Source: Aquibium sp. ELW1220
Lineage (GTDB): Bacteria > Pseudomonadota > Alphaproteobacteria > Rhizobiales > Rhizobiaceae
Assembly: GCF_030398385.1 (NCBI RefSeq)
Contig: NZ_JAOAOQ010000053.1
Span: 1 to 34,189, forward strand
Direction: 5' to 3'
DNA: 34,189 nt
Of this stretch, positions 26,174-34,071 are shown piece by piece. The notes below the pieces were generated by a model. That model saw only the letters and a program-made list of their open reading frames with translations. It did no database searches and was not told the DNA's origin. The translations under genes and the position numbers were made by a program. The number at the start of each line of letters is the position of its first letter. The first letter of the stretch is position 1.

Positions 26174-26605
26174 ATGAGCCTGCCTGTACTCGTGGTCCTG
26201 GTCGTCGTGGGCATCGCGGCGATCGTGCTGGCGGTGCACCTGACCGGTGGCACCCGCAACGCCCTCCTCGTCGACGAGGCAGCGGCGCGCGCGCGTTTCG
26301 CCGTCGATCATCCGCGCGAGCAGCCGAAGCGCGCTTGTCTCACGGCGACGGGCGATGCCGCGTTCCTCGAACTGCATGGCGGACGGACCGGCATCGTCCG
26401 GTCCTTCGGGGGCAATTTCCTGACCCGCATCGTCACCGCCTCCGACGTCGCGCGGCTGGAGCGGGCGGCGGCTGCGTCGCTGGTCGTCGTCGCGCGCGAC
26501 TTCACCTGGCGGGGCGGACGCTTCGACTTCGCGACGGCCACGGATGCGGACCGCGTCGCGGAGTGGCTCGTTCCGGCGACCGAAGAGCAGAGGAGGCTCG
26601 CCTGA
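26174..26605 (+). CDS. Small membrane-anchored protein of unknown function
   Basis: A 143-residue protein. Residues 4-22 (PVLVVLVVVGIAAIVLAVHL) form one membrane helix or uncleaved signal anchor; the rest is soluble, with RNALLVDEAAARARFAVDHP and a C-terminal RGGRFDFATATDADRVAEWL. I recognise no catalytic motif. GGAGGAAG lies about 10 bases before ATG 26174. The stop overlaps the start of the sterol desaturase-like gene by one base (TGATG), so the two products probably work together or are needed in fixed ratio. A lipid-related role is inference from that coupling. Confidence 0.8.
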   Translation: MSLPVLVVLVVVGIAAIVLAVHLTGGTRNALLVDEAAARARFAVDHPREQPKRACLTATGDAAFLELHGGRTGIVRSFGGNFLTRIVTASDVARLERAAAASLVVVARDFTWRGGRFDFATATDADRVAEWLVPATEEQRRLA

Positions 26606-27573
26606 TGGACGGATACGCGTTTCCCAAGGTCACCGAACTGGCGATCCCGTTTTTCGTGGCGGCGATCCTGATCGAGCTCTGGCTCGTGCGGACCGGACGG
26701 GCGAAGGGGAATTTCGAGACGCGCGACACGCTGACCAGCCTGCTGATGGGCACCGGCAATGTCGTTGCCGGCATCCTGCTCGGCTTCGTCGCCTACCAGG
26801 CGCTGGCATGGCTGTGGCAGTTCCGGCTGTTCGACCTCGGCCTGTCCTTGTGGTTGTTCCTCGCCGCCTTCCTGATCGACGACCTGCGCTACTACTGGTA
26901 CCACCGCATCGCCCACCGCGTGCGCTGGGTCTGGGCCGAGCACGTCAACCATCACTCCAGCCAGCACTACAACCTGTCGACCGCGCTCAGGCAGTCCTGG
27001 ACCGGCACCTTCACCGGCATGTTCGTGCTGCAGGCGCCGATCGTGCTCCTCGGTATTCATCCGGCGGTGATCGCTTTCGTCTTCGGCTTCAACCTCGTCT
27101 GGCAGTTCTGGATCCACACCGAGGCGATCGGCCGCCTGCCGGCCTGGTTCGAAGCGGTGTTCAACACGCCCTCGCACCACCGCGTCCACCACGCCACCAA
27201 CCCGCGCTATCTCGATGCCAACTATGCCGGAACGCTGATCGTCTGGGACAGGCTGTTCGGCACCTTCGTGCCCGAACTCGACGAGGATCGGCCCCGCTAC
27301 GGCATCGTGAAGAACCTCGGGACCTTCAACCCGCTAAAGGTCGCGTTCCACGAATGGGTCGGCATGTTCCGCGACGCCGCCGCGCCCGGCCTGACAATCC
27401 GCCAGCGGATGGCCTACCTCTTCGCCCCGCCCGGCTGGAGCCACGATGGCTCGCGCGAAACGTCGGAGAGCCTCAAGGCCGACTACGTGCTGCGCAACCC
27501 GGGCGAGGCGGGGAGGCCGGGCCTACCGAGGAGGGCGGGAGGCGGCGGTAGCGCAGCGGAGCCGGCTGAGTAG
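26605..27573 (+). CDS. Sterol desaturase / fatty acid hydroxylase family membrane protein
   Basis: A 322-residue di-iron membrane oxygenase of the fatty acid hydroxylase superfamily. The histidine clusters are in order: YHRIAHRVRW (HxxxH), HVNHHSSQHYN (HxxHH plus a further His), and SHHRVHHATNP. At least four hydrophobic segments flank them. These clusters hold two iron atoms that activate oxygen to hydroxylate or desaturate a lipid. The substrate cannot be read; bacterial members modify fatty acids, ornithine lipids, carotenoids or hopanoids. AGGAGG lies 8 bases upstream. The last ~25 residues are Gly/Arg/Ala-rich and look like a non-conserved tail. Confidence 0.87.
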   Translation: MDGYAFPKVTELAIPFFVAAILIELWLVRTGRAKGNFETRDTLTSLLMGTGNVVAGILLGFVAYQALAWLWQFRLFDLGLSLWLFLAAFLIDDLRYYWYHRIAHRVRWVWAEHVNHHSSQHYNLSTALRQSWTGTFTGMFVLQAPIVLLGIHPAVIAFVFGFNLVWQFWIHTEAIGRLPAWFEAVFNTPSHHRVHHATNPRYLDANYAGTLIVWDRLFGTFVPELDEDRPRYGIVKNLGTFNPLKVAFHEWVGMFRDAAAPGLTIRQRMAYLFAPPGWSHDGSRETSESLKADYVLRNPGEAGRPGLPRRAGGGGSAAEPAE

Positions 27574-27575
27574 GA

Positions 27576-27910
27576 TCAGTCATTACTGCTCTCGGATGAC
27601 GGTCGACCGCGCAGAACAGACTCGTGGTCGCGCCCGCGGCGGAAGACGTTCGAGATCAGCACGTGGTCGTTTTCTACGACGTAGAAGATTATTGCGCTCC
27701 GTTCGAACGGGAGGCTGCGAGTCCTGCGGCAAGATCGTCGCGCGGCCGTCCCGACGACGGTACCTCTCCTATCCGTCTGCACCGCGCCTCTAGCCGATCA
27801 GATTATCGAAGAGCGACGTCGATTGATCCGGACGCGCGCGCGACGTCCTCGATCAGGTCGACGAGATTGCTCTTCGCCAAGTTACTCCAACGGACTTTGA
27901 GGCGCTTCAT
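27576..27910 (-). pseudogene. parE: Broken ParE toxin gene (nonsense codon plus frameshift)
   Basis: Starting at ATG 27910, which overlaps parD by 29 bases, translation gives a typical ParE beginning (MKRLKVRWSNLAKSNLVDLI) but meets TAA at 27805-27803 after 35 codons. Beyond it the same frame continues with ParE-like SDRLEARCRRIGE and GRPRDDLAAGL. Near 27717-27724 the similarity moves to another frame, LPFERSAIIFYVVENDHVLI and SNVFRRGRDHESVLRGRP, which runs to TGA at 27576. A single lost base at that point would explain the shift. Known ParE proteins of the RelE/ParE superfamily poison gyrase. Two independent lesions argue for a true pseudogene, although a sequencing error could explain either one alone. 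Confidence 0.85.
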
Positions 27911-28187
27911 TGAAACCACCTGCGGCTTTCGCCTGCAATCGTGCGCGAACCGCGGCAAAGACCTCTTCGTTGCTGTGTCCAGGACCAGGGTTTTCGAGGG
28001 ACGCCCGGATCTGTGCCTTCACCCAGGCAAGGCGTTCGGCGCGCTCCTCCTCTTCGGACTGGAGCGCGCGCAGGCCGGCGCGGATCACTTCGCTCGCCGA
28101 GGCGTACTGCCCGCTCTCGACCTTCTCGCGGATCATCTGCGCCATCTGCGGCGTCACCGTCACCGAGAGCTTCTCCGCCTGGTCCAT
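27882..28187 (-). CDS. parD: Type II antitoxin, ParD family (ribbon-helix-helix)
   Basis: A 101-residue antitoxin. The N-terminus EKLSVTVTPQMAQMIREKVE is the ribbon-helix-helix DNA-binding part, continued by SGQYASASEVIRAGLRALQS, typical of ParD/CC2985. The C-terminal half would bind the toxin. AGGAGG lies 9-14 bases before ATG 28187. It is intact although the overlapping parE is broken, so it may now be an orphan repressor or give protection against related toxins. A palindromic operator candidate lies just upstream. Confidence 0.88.
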   Translation of the reverse strand: MDQAEKLSVTVTPQMAQMIREKVESGQYASASEVIRAGLRALQSEEEERAERLAWVKAQIRASLENPGPGHSNEEVFAAVRARLQAKAAGGFNEAPQSPLE

Positions 28188-28202
28188 GATCGTGCCTCCT
28201 GC

Positions 28203-28221
28203 GGTAGGATTTCATCCGACC
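28203..28221 (-). promoter_or_regulatory. Candidate ParD operator palindrome
   Basis: On the minus strand GGTCGGAT-GAA-ATCCTACC has arms that match at seven of eight positions. It lies 16-34 bases upstream of the parD start, where autorepressing ParD proteins bind. Confidence 0.4.
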
Positions 28222-28313
28222 ATACACGAAGTGGCGCCGCCGGCAGAAGCGGCAGGCACGGCGGGCTCTGCGCGAACGCCCTCCCGCGATCTGCGGCGGA
28301 GGGGGCTCTGCGA

Positions 28314-29147
28314 TCACTCCCTCGCGACGAGATCCGGAAACTCAGCCGCCTGCTTCGCCATCTTCGCCTGCACCGCCGCCATCAGGTCACCGGCGCGCAG
28401 CATGCCGCCGTTCCAGGTGGCGATGTAGTCCAGCCCGTCGGCCACCGAGTGGTCGCGGGCATAGGCGAGGTTGCGCTTGATGCCGGCGATGGCGAGCGGC
28501 GACTTCGCCGCTACCGCCTGGGCAAGTTCGAAGGCTGCGGCAAGCACTGCCTCCTGGTCGGCATGGACCGCCGAGACGAGGCCGAAGGCCCTGGCTTCCT
28601 CGGCGGTGGCGCGCCGGCCGGTATAGGCGAGCTCGGCGGCGACGGCCGGCGCGATCAGCTTGGGCAACCGCTGCAGCGTGCCGACGTCGGCGGCCATGCC
28701 GATATGGATTTCCTCGATGGCGAAATAGGCGTCGGCCGCAGCGATTCGCATGTCGCAGGCCGTGATCAGGTCGACGCCCGCGCCGATGCAGGCGCCATGG
28801 ATGGCGGCGATGACGGGGAAGGGCACGCGCTCGATTGCGTTGAAGGCGTCCTGCAGGGCGAGGATGGTCTCGCGCATCGCATAGGCGGCCCGGCCTGGCT
28901 CCTGCTCGAACAGCCTGGCGATGTCGGCGAAGGCGGAAAGGTCCATGCCGCCGGTGAAGTTGCGTCCATCGCCGGAGAGGATGGCGCAGCGGACCGAGGA
29001 GTCGCGGCCGAGTTCGGCCATCAGGCGTGGCAGGTCGGACCAGAACGCGGGCGACATGGCGTTCGACCGCTGCGGCCGATTCATCGCCAGGTGGACGACG
29101 GCGCCGTGACGTTCGAGGCGGAAGAAGTCTGGTTCGGTCGTGGTCAT
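28314..29147 (-). CDS. Enoyl-CoA hydratase/isomerase family protein, probable delta(3,5)-delta(2,4)-dienoyl-CoA isomerase
   Basis: A 277-residue crotonase-fold enzyme. The oxyanion-hole segments are SGDGRNFTGGMDLSAF and IAAIHGACIGAGVDLITACD. Three acidic residues, D126, E146 and D154 (in GVDLITACD, AIEEIHIG and MAADVGTLQR), have exactly the spacing of the catalytic D176, E196 and D204 of mammalian dienoyl-CoA isomerase ECH1. The sequences VGTLQRLPK and YARDHSVADGLDYIATWN are also ECH1-like. It would shift double bonds during beta-oxidation of unsaturated fatty acids. GGAGG lies before ATG 29147. It is transcribed alone and diverges from the HD-GYP gene over 100 bp. Confidence 0.87.
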   Translation of the reverse strand: MTTTEPDFFRLERHGAVVHLAMNRPQRSNAMSPAFWSDLPRLMAELGRDSSVRCAILSGDGRNFTGGMDLSAFADIARLFEQEPGRAAYAMRETILALQDAFNAIERVPFPVIAAIHGACIGAGVDLITACDMRIAAADAYFAIEEIHIGMAADVGTLQRLPKLIAPAVAAELAYTGRRATAEEARAFGLVSAVHADQEAVLAAAFELAQAVAAKSPLAIAGIKRNLAYARDHSVADGLDYIATWNGGMLRAGDLMAAVQAKMAKQAAEFPDLVARE

Positions 29148-29247
29148 GCGATTGCCTCCGGTTCAGCGGCTTTTGTCCGCGATGCATGCAGTCCGCGCAA
29201 GCGGCGCGTTGTCCTGCCGTTAATCAGCCGGTGTCAGGATTGCAGGC

Positions 29248-30690
29248 ATGTCCCGCTCGCTTGCTCCCTCGCACGACGTCTTTGACCAGCATGGCGCGGC
29301 CGCATCCCGGACCGGCGCTGCCGGCCAACTCCGCCTTGCCGAACTCCTCGGTACGCTCAGCCACGCGCTCGATCTCACCGAGGGCCAGCCGCCCGGCCAC
29401 TGCCAGCGGGCCTGCTGGATCGGCACGAAAATCGCGATGCGGATGGGGATCGAGGGGGAGGCGCTGTCGGACGTCTACTTCGCGGTTCTGCTCAAGGATC
29501 TCGGCTGCTCCAGCAATGCCGCGCGCATCTGCGAACTCTATCTGGCCGACGACATCGCCTTCAAGCGCGACTTCAAGACGATCGACGGCAGCCTTGCTGC
29601 GGCGCTGCGTTTCGTCTTCGACAAGACGGGTCTGGAATCGGGCTTTGCCGAACGCGTCCGCGCGATCCTCAACATCCTGCGCAATGGCGGCCAGATCGCC
29701 CGCGAGATGATCGAGACGCGCTGCCATCGCGGCGCCGACATCGCCGCGAAGATGCGCTTCTCGGCCTCCGTGCAGGACGGCATCCGCTGGCTCGACGAGC
29801 ATTGGGACGGATCGGGCAAGCCGGAGGGCCGCAGGGGGGCGGCGATCCCGCTCGCCTCCCGCATCGCGCTCGCCGCGCAGGTGGCCGATATCTTCCATGC
29901 CGAGGGAGGGCGGGACGCTGCCCGCCGCGAGGTCGCGGCCCGGCGCGGCACCTGGTTCGATCCGGCCGTCGTCGACGCTTTCCTCGCCGAAGAGCGCCAG
30001 CCGGGCTTCTGGGAGGCGATCGAGGCCGACGACCTCGACGTCCGGCTTTTTGCGCTGCCGCCGGCACAGGCGAGCGCCGTCGTGACGGACGACTATGTCG
30101 ACGACATCGCCGCCGCCTTCGCCGACGTCATCGACGCCAAGAGCCCCTTCACGGCCGGCCACAGCCGCCGCGTCACGCTGTTCACCGACATGATCGCCGA
30201 GGAAATGGGGCTCGACCCCGTCCACCGTCGCTGGCTGCGCCGTGCCGCCCTGCTGCACGACGTGGGCAAGCTTGCGGTCTCCAACCAGATCCTCGACAAG
30301 CCCGGCAAGCCGGCAGCGGCGGAATGGGCCTCGATCCGCAGCCATCCGGTCCACAGCGCCGAAATCCTGCGCAAGGTGGCGATCTTCCGCGACCTGGCCG
30401 ACATCGCCGGCGCGCACCACGAGCGGCTGGATGGCCGGGGCTATCCCCTCGGCCTGGCGGGTGACGAACTCGCGCCCGAGGTGCGCATGCTGTCGGTCGC
30501 CGACGTCTTCGACGCGCTGACGGCCGACCGGCCCTACCGCAAGGCGATGACGGTGGCGGAGGCCTTCGCCATCCTCGACAAGGATACCGGCACGGCCTTC
30601 GACGGCGATTGCGTGGCGGCGCTCAAGCGTGCGGTGGCACGTCTGGTGCCGACCGACGAGCCGGATGCGCCTGCGCTTCAGTGGAGGTGA
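29248..30690 (+). CDS. Tandem HD-GYP domain protein, probable cyclic di-GMP phosphodiesterase
   Basis: A 480-residue protein without signal or membrane segments. The C-terminal half (about 285-450) is a full HD-GYP domain: H305 in TAGHSRRVTLF, H337-D338 in ALLHDVGKLAVSN, then H390-H391-E in GAHHERLDGRGYPLGLAGDE and D in SVADVFDALTADRPYRK. These residues bind the metals and hydrolyse cyclic di-GMP. The N-terminal half looks like a second, decayed copy: LLKDLG at 81-86 replaces LLHDIG, and HWDGSGKPEG at 185-194 replaces the HHE...GYP stretch. It may serve as a regulatory or dimerisation domain. No receiver or sensor domain is attached, so its input is unknown. It ends 3 bp from the convergent trmFO. 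Confidence 0.88.
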   Translation: MSRSLAPSHDVFDQHGAAASRTGAAGQLRLAELLGTLSHALDLTEGQPPGHCQRACWIGTKIAMRMGIEGEALSDVYFAVLLKDLGCSSNAARICELYLADDIAFKRDFKTIDGSLAAALRFVFDKTGLESGFAERVRAILNILRNGGQIAREMIETRCHRGADIAAKMRFSASVQDGIRWLDEHWDGSGKPEGRRGAAIPLASRIALAAQVADIFHAEGGRDAARREVAARRGTWFDPAVVDAFLAEERQPGFWEAIEADDLDVRLFALPPAQASAVVTDDYVDDIAAAFADVIDAKSPFTAGHSRRVTLFTDMIAEEMGLDPVHRRWLRRAALLHDVGKLAVSNQILDKPGKPAAAEWASIRSHPVHSAEILRKVAIFRDLADIAGAHHERLDGRGYPLGLAGDELAPEVRMLSVADVFDALTADRPYRKAMTVAEAFAILDKDTGTAFDGDCVAALKRAVARLVPTDEPDAPALQWR

Positions 30691-30693
30691 GGC

Positions 30694-32115
30694 CTATTCG
30701 GCCGCCTGTGCGGCCGGCGTGCCGCCGAGCCAGTCCCGGCACGCCGCCAGCGCGCGCGCCGTCGTCGCGCGTTTCTTGGCCGCGGTCTTGTCCTTGCCGC
30801 GGAAGCGGCCCTCGAAGCCCTCGGGCTTGAGGTTCGTGCCGGGCTCCAGCGGCGGGAACAGGCCGAAATTGACGTTCATCGGCTGGAAGGAGCGCTTTCC
30901 CGGCTCGTCGTCGGACACGATGTGCCCGCCGGTGATGTGGTTGAGCAGCGCGCCGAAGGCGGTCGTCTCCGGCGGCAGCGACGGCGCGCTGCCGAGGCGT
31001 TCGGCGGCGGCGAAGCGGCCGGCGAGCAGTCCGATCGAAGCGGATTCCACATAGCCCTCGCAGCCGGTGATCTGGCCGGCGAAGCGCAGGCCCGGCCGCG
31101 ATTTCAGCTGCAGCGAACCGTCGAGCAGCACGGGTGAGTTGATGTAGGTGTTGCGGTGCAGGCCGCCGAGCCGCGCGAACTCGGCATTCTCGAGCCCCGG
31201 GATCATGCGGAAGATGCGCGTCTGTTCGCCATGCTTCAGCTTGGTCTGGAAGCCGACCATGTTGTAGAGCGTGCCAAGCGCATTGTCCTGGCGCAGCTGG
31301 ACGACGGCATAGGCCTTCACCGTCGGATTGTGCGCATTGGTGAGACCCATCGGCTTCATGGGGCCATGCCGAAGCGTTTCCCGCCCGCGCTCGGCCATCA
31401 CCTCTATCGGCAGGCAGCCGTCGAAATAGGGCGTGCCTTCCCACTCCTTGAACTCGGTCTTGGCACCGTCGAGCAGTGCCTGGACGAAGGCCTCGTACTG
31501 CTCCCTGTCCATCGGGCAGTTGACGTAGTCCTTGCCGGTGCCGCCGGGCCCGACCTTGTCATAGCGCGACTGGAACCAGGCGACGTTCATGTCGATGGTG
31601 TCGAAATGCACGATCGGCGCGATGGCGTCGAAGAAGGCGAGCGCGTTGGCACCTGTCTCGGCACGGATCGCCTCGGCGAGCGACGGGGCGGTCAGCGGGC
31701 CGGTGGCGATGATCGCCTGGTCCCAGTCGCGCGGCGGCAGGCCGGTGATCTCCTCGCGAACCACGGTCACCAGCGGATGCGCCGCGAGCTTCGCCGTCAC
31801 CGCGGCGGCAAAGCCGTCGCGATCGACGGCCAGCGCCCCGCCGGCCGGCACCTGGTGTGCGTCGCCGCAGGCCATGATCAGCGACCCGGCGAGCCGCATC
31901 TCGGCATGCAGCAGACCGACGGCGTTGTTCTCGGCGTCGTCCGACCGGAACGAATTGGAACAGACGAGTTCGGCCAGGTCGTTGGTCTTGTGCGCCTCGG
32001 TGCCGCGCACGCCGCGCATTTCGTGCAGGATGACGGGAACGCCGGCCTGCGCGATCTGCCAGGCGGCTTCAGAGCCGGCGAGCCCGCCGCCGATGACGTG
32101 GATGGGTGTGATCAT
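30694..32115 (-). CDS. trmFO: Methylenetetrahydrofolate--tRNA-(uracil-5-)-methyltransferase TrmFO
   Basis: A 473-residue flavoprotein that makes 5-methyluridine at position 54 of tRNA, using methylenetetrahydrofolate as carbon donor. The FAD-binding start is [20 protein letters not shown]. Other family stretches are [60 protein letters not shown] and [16 protein letters not shown] 32115 gives the expected N-terminus and follows GGGACG; the open frame upstream to 32319 crosses the promoter of the divergent lipoprotein. Folate-dependent TrmFO rather than SAM-dependent TrmA is usual in alphaproteobacteria. Confidence 0.96.
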   Translation of the reverse strand: MITPIHVIGGGLAGSEAAWQIAQAGVPVILHEMRGVRGTEAHKTNDLAELVCSNSFRSDDAENNAVGLLHAEMRLAGSLIMACGDAHQVPAGGALAVDRDGFAAAVTAKLAAHPLVTVVREEITGLPPRDWDQAIIATGPLTAPSLAEAIRAETGANALAFFDAIAPIVHFDTIDMNVAWFQSRYDKVGPGGTGKDYVNCPMDREQYEAFVQALLDGAKTEFKEWEGTPYFDGCLPIEVMAERGRETLRHGPMKPMGLTNAHNPTVKAYAVVQLRQDNALGTLYNMVGFQTKLKHGEQTRIFRMIPGLENAEFARLGGLHRNTYINSPVLLDGSLQLKSRPGLRFAGQITGCEGYVESASIGLLAGRFAAAERLGSAPSLPPETTAFGALLNHITGGHIVSDDEPGKRSFQPMNVNFGLFPPLEPGTNLKPEGFEGRFRGKDKTAAKKRATTARALAACRDWLGGTPAAQAAE

Positions 32116-32208
32116 GCGTCCCGAAATAGGCCGCCCCCGCCGCGAATGCAATCGCCTGGGCATCCGTCCGGGTGCGGGGAGGCCGGTTGCCGGACACGAA
32201 TCCTTTTG

Positions 32209-32237
32209 TTGCGATGCCGACGCCGGCTGTCTATTTT
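32209..32237 (+). promoter_or_regulatory. Predicted promoter giving a leaderless lipoprotein mRNA
   Basis: TTGCGA at 32209-32214 and TATTTT at 32232-32237 are 17 bp apart. Transcription would begin around 32243-32246, at or just before ATG 32246, and no Shine-Dalgarno is present in TTTTCCCGCCCCATG. Confidence 0.4.
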
Positions 32238-32245
32238 CCCGCCCC

Positions 32246-32848
32246 ATGCGTGAGGGGTTGAAAATTCCGGTGGTCCTGCTGTGCGGCGTCGTTGCCGGGT
32301 GCACCTCGTCGTCGAGCAACTATCTCGGCGAGATCACGAAGACTGAGGAAACGAGGCTCTTCGTCTGTCACGGCTTCGACTGCTCCTACAAGACGCGCGT
32401 CGATCTCGGCGCGGCCGATCACAGGCAGTATGCCTCCTACTTCGCCGAGGTCGGCTCGGCGGAGGCCGAACGCGTCGCGGTGGGAAGGGCCGTGCAGCAT
32501 GCCGAGGAGCGTGCGGCCGGCGTGATCGGTATTCGTGACCTGCCGAAGTCCGACTACACGCAGTCGCGCGCCAAGGGACAGATGGACTGCATCGACGAGT
32601 CCACCAACACGCGGTCCCTTCTGCTCTATCTCGAGAAGCGCGGTCTGCTGAAGCACCACGCGGTGGAGGCGAACCGGTCGCGCGGCCTCTTCGTCGACGG
32701 TCGTTACCCGCATTCCACTGCGGTGTTGCGCGAGACAGGATCCGGCCGCAAATGGGCGATCGACAGTTGGTACGAACCGGCCGGCGGCCCGCCGGACATT
32801 CGGCTGCTCGACGAGTGGATGGCGAGCGGCCGCTTCGGCGAACGCTGA
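32246..32848 (+). CDS. Lipoprotein of unknown function
   Basis: A 200-residue exported protein. The signal sequence [20 protein letters not shown] ends in a lipobox VAGC with the lipidated Cys at residue 19. The mature part has cysteines in [10 protein letters not shown] and QMDCIDES, which could form disulfides in the periplasm. [18 protein letters not shown] and [20 protein letters not shown] are distinctive, but I do not recognise an enzyme family. The segment from [13 protein letters not shown] to KWAIDSWY, with its Cys, His and Asp/Glu, loosely recalls a transglutaminase-like fold, but I cannot support this. It diverges from trmFO. The predicted promoter overlaps the start, and no ribosome binding site is seen. 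Confidence 0.8.
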   Translation: MREGLKIPVVLLCGVVAGCTSSSSNYLGEITKTEETRLFVCHGFDCSYKTRVDLGAADHRQYASYFAEVGSAEAERVAVGRAVQHAEERAAGVIGIRDLPKSDYTQSRAKGQMDCIDESTNTRSLLLYLEKRGLLKHHAVEANRSRGLFVDGRYPHSTAVLRETGSGRKWAIDSWYEPAGGPPDIRLLDEWMASGRFGER

Positions 32849-32870
32849 CGGCCGCCGGAGCGGCCGGGGC

Positions 32871-33824
32871 TCAGGCCGGCGCGCTGGCCTTTTCGAGTGC
32901 CGCCATGTCGTCTGTGTCGAGCGCGAGCTCGGCTGCCTTCACCAGGCTGTCCAGTTGCTCCACCGTCGTGGCGCTGGCGATCGGCGCCGTCACGTCCGGC
33001 CGCGCCATGATCCAGGCGAGCGCGACTTCGGCCGGTTTTGCGCCGTGCTTGGCAGAGACCGTGTCCAGCGCGGCGAGGATCGCGAAGCCGCGCGGCTCGA
33101 GATAGCCGCCGATGCCGCCGCCGCGCGGGCTCTTGCCGAGATCGGCCGCGCTGCGATATTTGCCCGACAGGAAGCCCTTGGCCAGGCTGAAATAGGTGAT
33201 GACGCCGAGGCCTTCCGCGCTGGTGAGTTCGCTGAGCGGCCCGTCGAAAGACGAGCGGTCGTAGAGGTTGAGCTCCGGCTGGAGCACCTCGTAACGCGGC
33301 AGGCCTTCGTCCTTTGCCACGTCGAGCGCGGCGCGCAGCTGTGCGGCGTCGAGGTTCGAGCAGCCGACGGAGCGGACCTTGCCGGCCTTCAGCAGGTCGC
33401 CATAGGCCGACAGCGTTTCCGCATAGGGCGTCTCAGGATCGGGCCAGTGCGACAGATAGAGGTCGATGACGTCGGTCTGCAGCCGGCGCAGCGATTCCTC
33501 CACCGCCTTCACGATGTAGGCTTTCGACAGGTCGCGCCTGCCTGAACCCATGTCCGAGCCGACCTTGGTGATGACGACGACCTTGTCGCGGGCCTTGCGC
33601 GCCTTCATCCACGCGCCGATCACGCTTTCCGATTCGCCGCCGCTGTGCCCGGGCGCCCAGCGGGAATAGACGTCGGCGGTGTCGATGGCGTTGAAGCCGG
33701 CATCCACGAAACGGTCGAGCAGATCGAAGGACGTCGCCTTGTCCGCAGTCCAGCCGAACACGTTGCCGCCGAAGACCAATGGCGCGATGGAAAGGCCGGT
33801 ACGGCCGAGTGGGCGCATCTGCAT
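32871..33824 (-). CDS. Aldo/keto reductase
   Basis: A 317-residue NADPH-dependent oxidoreductase with the (beta/alpha)8 aldo/keto reductase fold. The catalytic tetrad is visible: D48 and Y53 in NAIDTADVYSRW, K87 in VVVITKVGSDM, and H126 in LYLSHWPDPETPY. The cofactor-binding C-terminal part includes ITYFSLAKGFLSGKY and APIASATTVEQLDSLV. ATG 33824 has GGAG 7 bases upstream; ATG 33818 is only two codons later. The extension to 33995 runs into the small RNA terminator and is not coding. The substrate is unknown; the family reduces many aldehydes and ketones. Confidence 0.92.
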   Translation of the reverse strand: MQMRPLGRTGLSIAPLVFGGNVFGWTADKATSFDLLDRFVDAGFNAIDTADVYSRWAPGHSGGESESVIGAWMKARKARDKVVVITKVGSDMGSGRRDLSKAYIVKAVEESLRRLQTDVIDLYLSHWPDPETPYAETLSAYGDLLKAGKVRSVGCSNLDAAQLRAALDVAKDEGLPRYEVLQPELNLYDRSSFDGPLSELTSAEGLGVITYFSLAKGFLSGKYRSAADLGKSPRGGGIGGYLEPRGFAILAALDTVSAKHGAKPAEVALAWIMARPDVTAPIASATTVEQLDSLVKAAELALDTDDMAALEKASAPA

Positions 33825-33868
33825 GGGGAACTCCGCGCTGTGTTTCGGGATACGAACGAGTTCGCCCA

Positions 33869-33896
33869 GATATAGCGCGTGGCGAAGCCCGTGAAA
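33869..33896 (-). promoter_or_regulatory. Possible promoter of the aldo/keto reductase gene
   Basis: On the minus strand TTTCAC (33891-33896) and TATATC (33869-33874) are 16 bp apart. They sit between the terminator at 33936 and ATG 33824, so the reductase would have its own promoter independent of the upstream RNA array. Confidence 0.35.
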
Positions 33897-33935
33897 CCCG
33901 CCGCGATCGAAATCCGCTTGTGCCAGGGGGACCCC

Positions 33936-33977
33936 ACAAAAAACAACACCCGCCGCGGGAGGAGGTGCGGCGGGTGT
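33936..33977 (-). terminator. Rho-independent terminator whose loop is ACCTCCTCCC
   Basis: On the minus strand ACACCCGCCGC pairs perfectly (11 bp) with GCGGCGGGTGT around the ten-base loop ACCTCCTCCC, and is followed by TGTTTTTTG. This is a classical intrinsic terminator for a minus-strand transcript and is also the last hairpin of the RNA array. Confidence 0.88.
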
Positions 33978-34071
33978 CGTTTGGGTGGCGGGCACCGGGG
34001 AGGAGGTCGGTACCGGCCCATCCGTCGTTCACCGGGAGGAGGTGGATCCCGACGGAATTCGTCAATCTGTT
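33936..34071 (-). ncRNA. Cuckoo/CcsR-like small RNA, unit 2 (three CCUCCUCCC-loop hairpins)
   Basis: Read on the minus strand this unit folds into three consecutive hairpins, each with the loop sequence ACCUCCUCCC. The first has CCGTCG/CGACGG as outer stem and CACC/GGTG as inner stem (34022-34055). The second has GGUACCG/CGGUGCC with one G-U pair (33991-34014). The third is the 11-bp terminator hairpin (33946-33977). The loops are complementary to Shine-Dalgarno sequences. In alphaproteobacteria the 'cuckoo' RNAs (CcsR in Rhodobacter) have this CCUCCUCCC loop motif and occur in tandem; assignment is by that motif. Promoter and precise 5' end are not visible. Confidence 0.75.

Noticed and set aside
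27624-29285. 553-codon plus-strand open frame opposite parE, parD and the crotonase gene
   Set aside because: Antisense to two intact genes and a recognisable pseudogene; translation shows no family features.
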